Shown here: positions 35,771 through 42,591 of the stretch, piece after piece
Numbering within the stretch: position 1 is the stretch's first letter
How the letters are laid out: each line of letters begins with the position of its first letter
NCBI RefSeq assembly: GCF_023100685.1
Contig: NZ_CP090064.1
Coordinates: 1,426,001 to 1,490,000 of the forward strand
Length of the DNA: 64,000 nucleotides
Source: Proteus vulgaris
GTDB lineage: Bacteria > Pseudomonadota > Gammaproteobacteria > Enterobacterales > Enterobacteriaceae
Direction of reading: 5' to 3'
The notes under the pieces: model-generated
Databases searched by the model: none
What the model was told of the DNA's origin: nothing
Seen by the model: the letters and a program-made list of their open reading frames with translations, nothing else
Made by a program: the position numbers and the translations under genes

Positions 35771-35804
35771 ATCATACTCCCTCCGTTATTAACTAAATAC
35801 GATG

Positions 35805-36785
35805 CTAGTTGCTTTCGTTTTGTAGATATCCAGTTCCATCGCAGCATTCGCAAATTCTCAATGGAGAATGGATAATTTGCATAACTTCAGACAAATAGTT
35901 ATCAATCATTTCTTTTAATTCCCACTCGTTGCTTGCAGAGAATGACTTAATTGCTGTGTAGTTTTTGTAATTTTCTTGTTCGTGTGTCATTTCATAAATT
36001 GAAACTTCTTTAGATGTAGCTGTTTTAAAGTACAGCTTCTCTCTTTGCTTTTTTGTTCTTGCGAATACATCCCTATAAGAATAAGTGTGAGGTTTAAGCA
36101 AAGGAATAATCTTTTTAACTTCAAAGCAGAAATCATAATCACTTGTGATTCTTGCTATTTTTGTATCAATGTTATTGATGATATGTTGGCGAACCAAATC
36201 ATACATTTCCTTTGATGATATTTTGCATGGACTATTTGACCGAACAGGTTCGGGAGTGACTATGCAATCTATTAGGGAGTGTTTTATGTTTTGATTTGTT
36301 ACTGAATACTTCTCATCTGAAAACCCAACTCTTTTAATTGCAGGGTAATTAAACTCAGGTGATTTTTTAAAGTTTTCCACTTCGCAAATGATGTTGAATT
36401 TAACGTTAACTTCAACAGAGTAATCAGGTTTAACGTCATACTTTAGTGAGTAAAGTGAGTCGATAATATCGCCATCATAATTATCACAGTCACCAATCGC
36501 TATTTCATTTGGTAATTTATCGCTTGCCAGTTCAGGGTTCTTTAATTCATACCTCTTATTTTCTCTCTCACCTGAAATTACCTTCTCTACTTTTGATGGG
36601 AATTTTCCAATCGAGTACCAGTGGGTATGGAATGTTTTAACTGGACTCATACCATCAAACAGAAGCTTATCTAAAATTGTTTTATGATAATCAAAGTCAT
36701 AGCCCTTGGTTGCTGTGCAGTCGGTTATGAAACACTGACCAGCATCTGTTTTTATAATTTCAATTTCTATCGGCTTACTTTCCAT
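35805..36785 (-). CDS. Unknown phage protein with C-terminal CxxCxGTG motif
   Basis: 326 residues, the largest unrecognised gene in the leftward operon. No signal peptide or membrane helix. The body is rich in Y, D, K and N with beta-like segments (PDYSVEVNVKFNIICEV) and a central IARITSDYDFCFEVKKIIPLL. The last 15 residues hold CECCDGTGYL, half of a DnaJ-type zinc-finger repeat. Codon use is very AT-rich compared with its neighbours. Located close to N, where phages often keep anti-host or anti-defence genes. No function can be assigned. Confidence 0.75.
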   Translation of the reverse strand: MESKPIEIEIIKTDAGQCFITDCTATKGYDFDYHKTILDKLLFDGMSPVKTFHTHWYSIGKFPSKVEKVISGERENKRYELKNPELASDKLPNEIAIGDCDNYDGDIIDSLYSLKYDVKPDYSVEVNVKFNIICEVENFKKSPEFNYPAIKRVGFSDEKYSVTNQNIKHSLIDCIVTPEPVRSNSPCKISSKEMYDLVRQHIINNIDTKIARITSDYDFCFEVKKIIPLLKPHTYSYRDVFARTKKQREKLYFKTATSKEVSIYEMTHEQENYKNYTAIKSFSASNEWELKEMIDNYLSEVMQIIHSPLRICECCDGTGYLQNESN

Positions 36786-36842
36786 CTCTATCTCCTATCT
36801 ATTAATCAACTCACCACAGCCCACAGAATGGACTGTAATTAG

Positions 36843-37190
36843 TTAACTGCGCGCCAGAACATATGCTATTTTTTCAAGCTCAACACCTAGGTCATGAGAC
36901 ATCTTGCTAATGAATTCACCACCTTTGAAAGTTGAACTCATTTGATTGTTAAACCAGTCTTTAAGTCCTGTAAATGCAGGCGCTTCATCAGGTTCGGATA
37001 TTACAGTTGCGGCATTAGCAACCTCTCCACATATGGAGCACTGTTTGTATGAGTCAGGTTCGCCATCCCATATTCCAGATGAATATAGGTATTTCTCGCC
37101 CTTTAGTATCTTTCTATGGCATTCACAGCACTTATGATCTTTCCTTGCTGTTCTATAAACTTGATTAAATGCTTGTGGTAAATCACACAT
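36843..37190 (-). CDS. Hypothetical phage zinc-binding protein
   Basis: 115 residues from ATG 37190 (GAGGTGATG upstream acts as ribosome site). Two CxxC pairs (KCCECHRK and CSICGEV) separated by about 30 residues predict a zinc finger of the type KGEKYLYSSGIWDG between them. The C-terminus is helical (SHDLGVELEKIAYVLA). Not further recognised. It directly follows the N-like gene. Confidence 0.65.
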   Translation of the reverse strand: MCDLPQAFNQVYRTARKDHKCCECHRKILKGEKYLYSSGIWDGEPDSYKQCSICGEVANAATVISEPDEAPAFTGLKDWFNNQMSSTFKGGEFISKMSHDLGVELEKIAYVLARS

Positions 37191-37195
37191 ATTCA

Positions 37196-37468
37196 TCACC
37201 TCGCCGTAACCCCGAACTCACTGCTCGGCTGTTTTGTTTTAACTCCTGAAAATACTGCTACATTAGGTAAGCAACAGTTATCTCCACTTGGATAATGCTT
37301 TGTTGGTTTGAGAGAGAGAACAGGGCGTTCTGGTTTCTCAACGCCAAATATTGAATCCCATATTTCTTCCACTGAGCGACTTCTCATAGCTATCTTTCGA
37401 GCCAAAAACTCACCTTGCTTTCTGCGTCTGCGAATTTTTGAGTTCTCTTTAAAAGTTATTGTTGCCAT
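37196..37468 (-). CDS. N-type transcription antitermination protein
   Basis: 90 residues. An arginine-rich N-terminal segment (KIRRRRKQGEFLARK) is the kind that binds boxB RNA. The region SVEEIWDSIFGVEKPERPVL and the C-terminal LPNVAVFSG...VTAR resemble the P22 gp24/N protein as I recall it (IIDSIFG..., LPGVALY...TAR), and ERPVLSL also recalls lambda N. It is the first gene of the leftward operon, downstream of a boxA/boxB site, with a similar site after cro. Function: converts RNA polymerase to a terminator-resistant form at nutL and nutR together with Nus factors. Confidence 0.78.
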   Translation of the reverse strand: MATITFKENSKIRRRRKQGEFLARKIAMRSRSVEEIWDSIFGVEKPERPVLSLKPTKHYPSGDNCCLPNVAVFSGVKTKQPSSEFGVTAR

Positions 37469-37603
37469 ATTTGCCTCCTAAGTGATCTTTGGTGATTGGC
37501 GGTAGGTGCTGATCTCCTACTTGTGAACAGTCCCAGCTACTTTACTGGTTGCCCACGCCTGCTAGCATTCAGCTGCTAATCAGCCTTAGCATTCACCAAT
37601 CCC

Positions 37604-37621
37604 AAAAACCACTCAGTGGTT
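37604..37621 (-). terminator. Short hairpin in the N leader
   Basis: On the minus strand AACCAC-TGA-GTGGTT followed by TTT lies just downstream of nutL and 135 bases before N. It may be a weak terminator that N bypasses, or part of a structured leader. The rest of 37469-37621 has several short inverted repeats but no gene. Confidence 0.4.
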
Positions 37622-37664
37622 GCTCTGAAAATTTATTCTGAGCTTTCCTAATTGTAAAAGAGCG
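37622..37664 (-). promoter_or_regulatory. nutL antitermination site (boxA and boxB)
   Basis: On the minus strand boxA CGCTCTTTTACA (37653-37664) is followed after 9 bases by a 22-base hairpin (37622-37643) with arms GCTCAGAA and TTCAGAGC and one A-A mismatch. The same layout occurs at nutR with one compensatory base-pair change. It lies between pL and the N gene. Confidence 0.8.
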
Positions 37665-37705
37665 AACATCCTGTTTATCTATGGCTCCTTGCCTTCGATG
37701 AGTTA

Positions 37706-37735
37706 TATATTGAACCAATAGTTCACATAAATCAA
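37706..37735 (-). promoter_or_regulatory. Candidate pL promoter
   Basis: On the minus strand TTGATT (37730-37735) and CAATAT (37707-37712) are 17 bases apart, with operator OL1 filling the spacer. Boxes are imperfect, so the exact promoter is uncertain. Confidence 0.45.
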
Positions 37736-37781
37736 GAACCAAAAGTACAATATTTTATTATCATAGTGAACTTTTAGTATA
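37711..37781. promoter_or_regulatory. OL operator array (three 15-bp sites)
   Basis: TGAACCAATAGTTCA (37711-37725), AGAACCAAAAGTACA (37735-37749) and TGAACTTTTAGTATA (37767-37781) share the palindromic pattern TGAAC-N5-GTWCA. Starts are 24 and 32 bases apart. Related sites with mirrored spacing occur at OR. They are predicted binding sites of the CI- and Cro-like proteins. Confidence 0.8.
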
Positions 37782-37862
37782 TTTTGTTGTTTTTAAAAGG
37801 TATTTATTTTTTTGTAAATATTTAAAATTAGATCTTAATCACTAATTTATTTAGGCGGGATG

Positions 37863-37887
37863 AAAAAAATCCCTCATATAGAGGGAT
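37863..37887 (-). terminator. Terminator of the repressor operon
   Basis: On the minus strand ATCCCTC-TATAT-GAGGGAT is followed by seven T residues, 18 bases after the lipoprotein gene. It should end the pRM transcript before OL. The 37888-37905 gap is empty. Confidence 0.9.
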
Positions 37888-37905
37888 CAAATAAAGGGCG
37901 TGAGG

Positions 37906-38313
37906 TTAGTATGATGTGCAGTTAACGGTAGAGCCTAATTTTGTACAGTTCGTTGTTGTTACTGGTTTCTTATAAATGTTTTGCTGTTGTTGCCATAGTA
38001 ACAGGCTTTGTTGTGCTGATATCGCTCTAATAGCCGAAGCTCCATTATCTTGTCTTATTTTTTCTGGCCCATATTCAATAAGAGAATTATTTTTAAATAT
38101 AAACTTATAGTCGGCTTTATCATAAGACCAACCAGACATAAGCCTGTTAGCATAAATTAATATTTCATAATCATTGCTTGACGCATTCCCATCAGGGTTA
38201 CCCATTATTGATATAACATTGTCTTTACTCATCCCAGAATGTATTGATGATATTTTTTCACCTGTTACACAGCCTGACAAAGCAATGATAATAATTAGAA
38301 AAATTTTTCTCAA
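37906..38313 (-). CDS. Putative prophage lipoprotein, SmpA/BamE-like
   Basis: 135 residues. Signal peptide MRKIFLIIIIALSGC ends in a lipobox (LSGC), predicting lipidation at Cys15. The following HSGMSKDNVISIMGNPDG resembles the BamE/SmpA-OmlA repeat (xGMsxxqVxxlxGxP). The C-terminal part is Gln-rich, then SAQQSLLLWQQQQN and two NCT motifs. The start is TTG with AGAGG upstream. It lies 26 bases after cI on the same strand, the position of rexAB in lambda, so it should be expressed in lysogens. A surface change such as superinfection exclusion is possible but not shown. Confidence 0.7.
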   Translation of the reverse strand: MRKIFLIIIIALSGCVTGEKISSIHSGMSKDNVISIMGNPDGNASSNDYEILIYANRLMSGWSYDKADYKFIFKNNSLIEYGPEKIRQDNGASAIRAISAQQSLLLWQQQQNIYKKPVTTTNCTKLGSTVNCTSY

Positions 38314-38339
38314 AGCATCCTCTTTTTAATGATTAAAAG

Positions 38340-39017
38340 TTAGACAAATCGCATCATCATTTGAACTACAACACCAATAATTTTACAGTTACCATTTATA
38401 GTAATTGCGGGGTAAGCTGGGTTTAACGCTTTAAGATATTTAGCTCCATCCAAGACAAGTTTTTTGAATGTTGCTTCATTTGTATCAGTAAGTTTGGCTA
38501 TTACTAAACTTCCATTTATAGGCTCTCTTCCTGTATCAACAAGGACTAATGAACCTTCAGGAATACTGACTCCTGTTGGTGCCGTCATTGAATCACCTTC
38601 AACTTTAAGCCAGAAAGCAGATCCTTGAACAGCTACTTCAGACTCGTACCATTCATCGATCTCACTAAGCGTATATGGCTCACATGCTTCTGTCCAATTA
38701 CCAGCCTGAACAAAACTAATTACAGGGTATTTGGGGGCTGGTCTATAAGGTCTTGGATTACTAACATTTGCATTATTTACACTTTCCTGACCGTGTTGCA
38801 ACCAGACTATATCTACTGAAAGTAATTTAGCTAGCTTATTCATCACTTCCTGTCTTGGTAGTGATTCGGCATTAAACCACTTACTGACGGCCTTAGTGGT
38901 TACGCCAAGTTTGTTAGCTATTTCTGTCGCTTTGCCATGGTCATCAAAACCAGCATCTCTTGAAGCCTGCGCAAGCCTCTTGGCAAATGATTCACGCACG
39001 TTATTAATTTGTACCAT
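38340..39017 (-). CDS. cI: CI-type repressor with LexA-like self-cleavage domain
   Basis: 225 residues from ATG 39017. Helix-turn-helix at 30-49 (ATEIANKLGVTTKAVSKWFN). The S24 peptidase domain has the cleavage bond Ala105-Gly106 (FVQAGNW), nucleophile Ser143 (EGDSM) and general base Lys175 (SLVIAKL). It is therefore predicted to be inactivated by RecA during SOS. ATG 39017 lies about one base after the expected pRM start point, suggesting a leaderless mRNA as in lambda cI. The frame remains open to 39101, but that would run through OR. Confidence 0.93.
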   Translation of the reverse strand: MVQINNVRESFAKRLAQASRDAGFDDHGKATEIANKLGVTTKAVSKWFNAESLPRQEVMNKLAKLLSVDIVWLQHGQESVNNANVSNPRPYRPAPKYPVISFVQAGNWTEACEPYTLSEIDEWYESEVAVQGSAFWLKVEGDSMTAPTGVSIPEGSLVLVDTGREPINGSLVIAKLTDTNEATFKKLVLDGAKYLKALNPAYPAITINGNCKIIGVVVQMMMRFV

Positions 39018-39024
39018 ACGTTCA

Positions 39025-39053
39025 ATAATAAACATCTTGAAAGGAACTGTCAG
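39025..39053 (-). promoter_or_regulatory. pRM promoter for cI
   Basis: On the minus strand CTGACA (39048-39053) and TATTAT (39025-39030) are separated by 17 bases, each 5 of 6 to consensus. It overlaps OR2 and abuts OR3, and the start point falls next to the cI ATG. Confidence 0.7.
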
Positions 39054-39065
39054 TTCAACTAATAT
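39037..39065 (+). promoter_or_regulatory. pR promoter for cro and the rightward operon
   Basis: TTGAAA (39037-39042) and TAATAT (39060-39065) are separated by 17 bases. The spacer is occupied by OR2, and OR1 begins two bases after the -10. Cro starts 30 bases downstream. Confidence 0.78.
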
Positions 39066-39095
39066 ATGTACTGAAAGTTCATTAAGGAGACTTCT

Positions 39096-39323
39096 ATGCA
39101 CGATTTAAGGGAACCAATTAAACAGATTGGCGTTGCAGAAGTAGCAAAGGCATGCGGAGTAAGTGAGCGAGCTGTTTATAAATGGATTGATAACGGTTTT
39201 CTACCAAAAACAGAGTTCTTTGGAAAAACCAATTATGCAAAAACAATCCAAACCCTATCCAAAGGGAAAATAAAAGCTGAAGACTTACTAGCCATTAGCC
39301 AAAAAAAATTACTTGCTGCTTAG
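39096..39323 (+). CDS. cro: Cro-like DNA-binding protein
   Basis: 75 residues with a helix-turn-helix at about 12-34 (GVAEVAKACGVSERAVYKW), related to YdaS/Cro-type regulators. It is divergent from cI and is the first gene after pR. AAGGAG lies 8 bases before the ATG. It likely represses pRM by binding OR3 and weakens pR and pL later. A basic C-terminal tail (KKLL) follows. Confidence 0.85.
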   Translation: MHDLREPIKQIGVAEVAKACGVSERAVYKWIDNGFLPKTEFFGKTNYAKTIQTLSKGKIKAEDLLAISQKKLLAA

Positions 39324-39330
39324 TTTCACC

Positions 39331-39374
39331 CGCTCTTTAACATCATTAACCCGCTCAGAGTAAATTCTCAGAGC
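39331..39374 (+). promoter_or_regulatory. nutR antitermination site (boxA and boxB)
   Basis: boxA CGCTCTTTAACA (39331-39342) starts 7 bases after cro. After 10 bases follows a 22-base hairpin (39353-39374) with arms GCTCAGAG and CTCAGAGC. Compared with nutL, one stem pair is G-C instead of A-T on both sides, which supports the RNA fold. It is the expected N target for cII-O-P-Q expression. Confidence 0.85.
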
Positions 39375-39408
39375 AAACAATCCGCTCATATGGAATGAGC
39401 CACGGATC

Positions 39409-39433
39409 ATTACTTCCCAATATGGGAAGTAAT
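39409..39433 (+). terminator. Hairpin between nutR and cII (tR1-like)
   Basis: ATTACTTCCC-AATAT-GGGAAGTAAT is a perfect 10-bp stem just before the cII ribosome site, without a T tract. A second hairpin, GCTCAT-ATGGA-ATGAGC, lies at 39384-39400. Together they are in the position of lambda tR1 and may promote Rho-dependent termination or control cII translation. Confidence 0.5.
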
Positions 39434-39452
39434 CTAAGAAGGAATTTAACAA

Positions 39453-39833
39453 ATGGAATACGGAAACACATGCAAAACAGTTCGCGACAAACGAGCTATT
39501 GAATTTAGAACACGTCATTTAGTTAGTAACGCACTTCAAATATTGCGAGATGGGGATCAGCGAGAAATTGCACAAGCCACATCACGCTCAGACTCGACTA
39601 TCTCAAGAAGAATCCAATCTATTGATGGTGTATGCGAAATGCTTGCTACACGTCGCGTAGTTGGTTTTGTCAGGGAAGGAGAGAAAGTTATCACTGATGC
39701 AGACTACAAACTCTATTTAGAAAATATGGCTGAACTATCGAGATTAAAACTTCAGGTCCATGCATATGAAAAAGCCTCAATTGCGGGAACAACTGAGGCC
39801 TTTAGAGAAGAACAATTGGGTCTGTTCTACTAA
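39453..39833 (+). CDS. CII-like regulatory protein
   Basis: 126 residues. A helix-turn-helix at 36-55 (QREIAQATSRSDSTISRRIQ) is followed by GVCEMLATRRVVGFV, the layout of CII-type phage activators. The remainder is charged with a helical C-terminus (LSRLKLQVHAYEKA). GAAGGA precedes the ATG. By position (after cro and nutR) it should activate the establishment promoter for cI. The family is broader than lambda CII, so the name is inferred. Confidence 0.78.
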   Translation: MEYGNTCKTVRDKRAIEFRTRHLVSNALQILRDGDQREIAQATSRSDSTISRRIQSIDGVCEMLATRRVVGFVREGEKVITDADYKLYLENMAELSRLKLQVHAYEKASIAGTTEAFREEQLGLFY

Positions 39834-39922
39834 CAAATACACTGTATCAATAACCAGTAATTACGACAAGGGGAATTTAGGTTTCTCTTGTCTGATACAG
39901 CTAATTAATGGAGTAATTATAT

Positions 39923-39967
39923 ATGAAATTAACAAAGAAACAAAGACATGGAGGTTGCCAGGTATGA
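39923..39967 (+). CDS. Mini-ORF, possible leader peptide
   Basis: MKLTKKQRHGGCQV, 14 residues, basic. TGGAG lies 9 bases upstream and the stop overlaps the next start (ATGA). It may be a leader peptide that couples translation to the T5orf172 gene, or a relic of a longer gene. Weak support. Confidence 0.3.
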   Translation: MKLTKKQRHGGCQV

Positions 39968-40650
39968 GCGTTGGTCACTTAGGTGAAATGAAGCTTAATC
40001 GTGATAATCCTGTTCCAGAAGCTCTACCTAGTAATTTTAGAACTGAGGGATGGGTTTATGTCTTAAGCAATGAATACATGCCAGGCATCTATAAAGTTGG
40101 CATGACAACTATCTCGCCAGAAAACAGAGCTAAAGAGCTATCCTCCGCAACTGGTGTTCCAGACAAATTTAAAGTTGAAGCATCTTTTTACTCTGAATGT
40201 CCTAGTAATGATGAGTCTGAGATTCATGAGTATCTATCTGAATACAGAATTAATGATTCTAGAGAGTTTTTTAAATGTGCTCTTGAAGACATTGTAGATA
40301 CATGCTCCGAAGTTTGCCTGGCCAGAGTGGGAGACGATATCGCTGATATAGCGGATTCATTCGACATTATTTGTACACATAACTTGGATGAATTAAGGCT
40401 TGGTGATCTATTCGAATCATTAGGATTGAATATTTTTGGTTGCAAGCTTTCTGCTGCTGAAAGGTTAATAAGATTAGCAGCTCAACTATTACACAATAAA
40501 TTTACCGATCAGCACTCTCTATATTTTACAGAAGATACTGCATACCTAGTAAAAAGCACCATGGGGAAGCAATACGATGAGTATCTAAAAAATGAAGAGG
40601 AAGCAAATAATAGTCATAAATTAGCAAATAAACCGGAGGTACCTTTCTAA
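39964..40650 (+). CDS. T5orf172 / GIY-YIG-type protein
   Basis: 228 residues. The N-terminal domain matches T5orf172 (PF10544), a GIY-YIG nuclease-like fold: GWVYVLSNEYMPGIYKVGMT, ENRAKELSSATGVP, then DESEIHEYLSEYR and REFFKC. The putative catalytic tyrosine, arginine and glutamate positions are retained. The C-terminal part is helical with unknown role. The start at 39964 has GGAGG upstream; an earlier in-frame ATG (39760) lies inside cII. Placed between cII and O. It may act on DNA ends or as a homing or defence-related nuclease; undetermined. Confidence 0.75.
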   Translation: MSVGHLGEMKLNRDNPVPEALPSNFRTEGWVYVLSNEYMPGIYKVGMTTISPENRAKELSSATGVPDKFKVEASFYSECPSNDESEIHEYLSEYRINDSREFFKCALEDIVDTCSEVCLARVGDDIADIADSFDIICTHNLDELRLGDLFESLGLNIFGCKLSAAERLIRLAAQLLHNKFTDQHSLYFTEDTAYLVKSTMGKQYDEYLKNEEEANNSHKLANKPEVPF

Positions 40651-41465
40651 TGGCCAGAGCAAGAAATATTAAACCAGGCTTTTTTACCAATGACGACCTT
40701 GCTGAATGTGATCCATTTGCACGAATCCTATTCGTTGGTTTATGGACTATTGCAGATAGAGAAGGTCGCTTAGAAGATAAGCCACGTAAAATTAAAGCAA
40801 TGGTTTTGCCATACGATGACGTTGATTGTGAAAAATTACTCGCACAACTACACAGTAAAAACTTTATTACCAGATATGCAGTAGATGGAAATGAGTTTAT
40901 TCAGATTAATAACTGGAAGAAACATCAGAACCCTCACGTAAAAGAAGCGGCTAGTGAAATACCAGAACAAGTAATGCAACCTACTGAAAACAAAGGAGCA
41001 CCAGAAAAGCACCATACAAGCACAGTGCAAGAATCAGAAGAGCATACAACAAATCCTGCTGATTCCCTTAACCTGATTCCTGATTCCCTTAACCTGATTC
41101 CTAATAACACCCAAGCCGAAAACACGGCTTGTCCTAGCGAGTCAGAAAATCAATCTGCAAGTATTCACCAAATGTCTAGCAAGTATGCATTCGAGGGAGA
41201 GGTGATCCGCCTAAACCACAAAGACTTTGCTGAATGGCAATCGCTGTATTCAAACATCGACTTGGTGCATGAGCTAAAACGACTAGATATCGAGTTCAGA
41301 GCCGCTAAGCCTAAAAACTGGTTTATCACTGCAAGCCAGAAGTTAAATTACCAAAACAAGAACTCAGGTAATTCATGGAAAGCCACGCCGCCTAAGCGAG
41401 CTGTAAACGAGAATTTTGCATCCAAGGACTACGGTAAAACGGATGCGCCAACATGGATGAATTAA
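40650..41465 (+). CDS. Phage replication initiation protein (O-like)
   Basis: 271 residues. The N-terminal block RNIKPGFFTNDDLAECDPFARIL with GLWTIADREGRLEDKP is typical of phage replication proteins that open the origin and recruit the helicase loader. The middle contains a duplicated seven-residue unit (DSLNLIP twice) encoded by a tandem DNA repeat, like the iterons inside lambda O. The C-terminal WFITASQKLNYQ is also conserved. The start overlaps the previous stop by one base, and the DnaC-like gene follows after 3 bases. Confidence 0.85.
   Translation: MARARNIKPGFFTNDDLAECDPFARILFVGLWTIADREGRLEDKPRKIKAMVLPYDDVDCEKLLAQLHSKNFITRYAVDGNEFIQINNWKKHQNPHVKEAASEIPEQVMQPTENKGAPEKHHTSTVQESEEHTTNPADSLNLIPDSLNLIPNNTQAENTACPSESENQSASIHQMSSKYAFEGEVIRLNHKDFAEWQSLYSNIDLVHELKRLDIEFRAAKPKNWFITASQKLNYQNKNSGNSWKATPPKRAVNENFASKDYGKTDAPTWMN
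41060..41101 (+). repeat. Tandem 21-bp repeat within the O-like gene (possible origin iterons)
   Basis: Two exact consecutive 21-bp copies (41060-41080 and 41081-41101), each starting and ending with TGATTCC around CTTAACC. This gives four TGATTCC boxes. The position inside the replication initiator gene matches the lambda origin layout. Binding by the O-like protein is inferred. Confidence 0.6.
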
Positions 41466-41468
41466 ATC

Positions 41469-42323
41469 ATGAGCCTATCAGACAAAATCGAGCAAATTGA
41501 AAGGCAGCTTGAAAATCTAAGTAAACCGCCAGCAGAAATACCAAACACCGAAGTAACGATTGTTGAATTAACCTGCGCTAAGCATGGCGCATATCAAGCC
41601 AGAACTCGTTCAAGTAAAACCGCGATATCAATTCCATCGCGACCAACACCTTGCCCACTTTGCCTCATGGAAGAACTAGAAGCCTTGAAGATCGAACAGC
41701 GTGATTCGGATATTCGTTTCAAGAAGAAACTCACTGAGAAACTGCTTGATGATCTGCATGTTCCAGAGCGCTTTAAATCTTGCACACTGGATAACTACGA
41801 GGCTGTGAACAAGGATGCTCAATACAATCTCAATGTCTGCAAAGCCTACGTTAAAAAATGGGAAGATCGCCTAAAAAATGGCGGTGGTTTAGTGATGTGC
41901 GGAAAGCCCGGTACCGGTAAAAATCACCTGGCATTAGCAATAGCGAAAAGTGTTGTTGAGGATTATCAAAATTCTGCGCTATTCACGACAGCATTACGAA
42001 TTGCAAGAAAGTTTAAATCCACTTGGAGTAAGAATTCTACCGAAACAGAATTTGAAGTTATTCGGATTTACACAAAACCAGATTTGTTAATCATTGATGA
42101 AGTTGGTGTGCAGTTCGGCTCTGAGGCAGAAAAGCTAATCCTGTTTGAAATCATCAACACTCGTTACGAGAAGATGAAGCCAACAATCCTAATTAGCAAC
42201 CAAACCAGAGAGGAATTAGGTACATTCATTGGCGAGCGAGTTATTGACAGGATGAATGACGGCGGTGGTTGTACGTTGGCTTTTACATGGGATAGTTACC
42301 GAACAAGAAAGCAAGTTGCTTAA
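41469..42323 (+). CDS. DnaC-like helicase loader ATPase
   Basis: 284 residues. An N-terminal region with cysteines C36, C62 and C65 is a possible zinc site, followed by an AAA+ domain. Walker A GKPGTGKN is at 145-152, with the asparagine after Lys as in E. coli DnaC. Walker B is LLIIDEVG, and sensor motifs ISNQTREEL and RVIDRM follow. It should load the host DnaB helicase at the phage origin, the role of lambda P. Confidence 0.9.
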   Translation: MSLSDKIEQIERQLENLSKPPAEIPNTEVTIVELTCAKHGAYQARTRSSKTAISIPSRPTPCPLCLMEELEALKIEQRDSDIRFKKKLTEKLLDDLHVPERFKSCTLDNYEAVNKDAQYNLNVCKAYVKKWEDRLKNGGGLVMCGKPGTGKNHLALAIAKSVVEDYQNSALFTTALRIARKFKSTWSKNSTETEFEVIRIYTKPDLLIIDEVGVQFGSEAEKLILFEIINTRYEKMKPTILISNQTREELGTFIGERVIDRMNDGGGCTLAFTWDSYRTRKQVA

Positions 42324-42342
42324 CACGCAAGAGGATTTTTAG

Positions 42343-42576
42343 ATGAGAGGAACATTGTTTCACAAAGATTATCCGTATCCAGATTTAGACTACTGCTACA
42401 AAAATTACGATAAATTAATTGATAACCAGCAGTGGATAAATAACCCACTCATAAATATTTCAGAAACCCCGCTTAAAATTAAAGTTACCCCACTGAGAAG
42501 AAAATTGGATAAATGCTTTCCAAGGGGCAAAGCATATATGCGAGTTAGCAAGTGTGAGTTTATGGCTAGCAATTAA
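42343..42576 (+). CDS. Hypothetical phage protein
   Basis: 77 residues, aromatic and basic (HKDYPYPDLDYCYKNYDKL; TPLRRKLDKCFPRGK). Two cysteines, no membrane segment. AAGAGGA lies upstream of the ATG. Not recognised. Follows the loader gene by 19 bases. Confidence 0.55.
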   Translation: MRGTLFHKDYPYPDLDYCYKNYDKLIDNQQWINNPLINISETPLKIKVTPLRRKLDKCFPRGKAYMRVSKCEFMASN

Positions 42577-42591
42577 TCGAGGTGTTGAGTG

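Larger units (their letters stand above)
39010..39081. promoter_or_regulatory. OR operator array (three 15-bp sites)
   Basis: TGTACCATACGTTCA (39010-39024), GGAACTGTCAGTTCA (39043-39057) and TGTACTGAAAGTTCA (39067-39081) share the OL palindrome pattern. Starts are 33 and 24 bases apart, the near mirror image of OL. OR2 fills the pR spacer, OR1 covers the pR start point, and OR3 covers the cI start. Confidence 0.82.

Noticed and set aside
39018..39101. N-terminal extension of the repressor through OR
   Set aside because: It would encode the operators and pR, and the pRM promoter lies downstream of this start.
39760..39963. N-terminal extension of the T5orf172 gene into cII
   Set aside because: The extension overlaps the cII gene in another frame, and ATG 39964 has a GGAGG ribosome site and a better domain fit.
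41060..41101. Tandem repeat considered as a CRISPR array
   Set aside because: Two direct adjacent copies without spacers inside a coding gene; no cas genes nearby.
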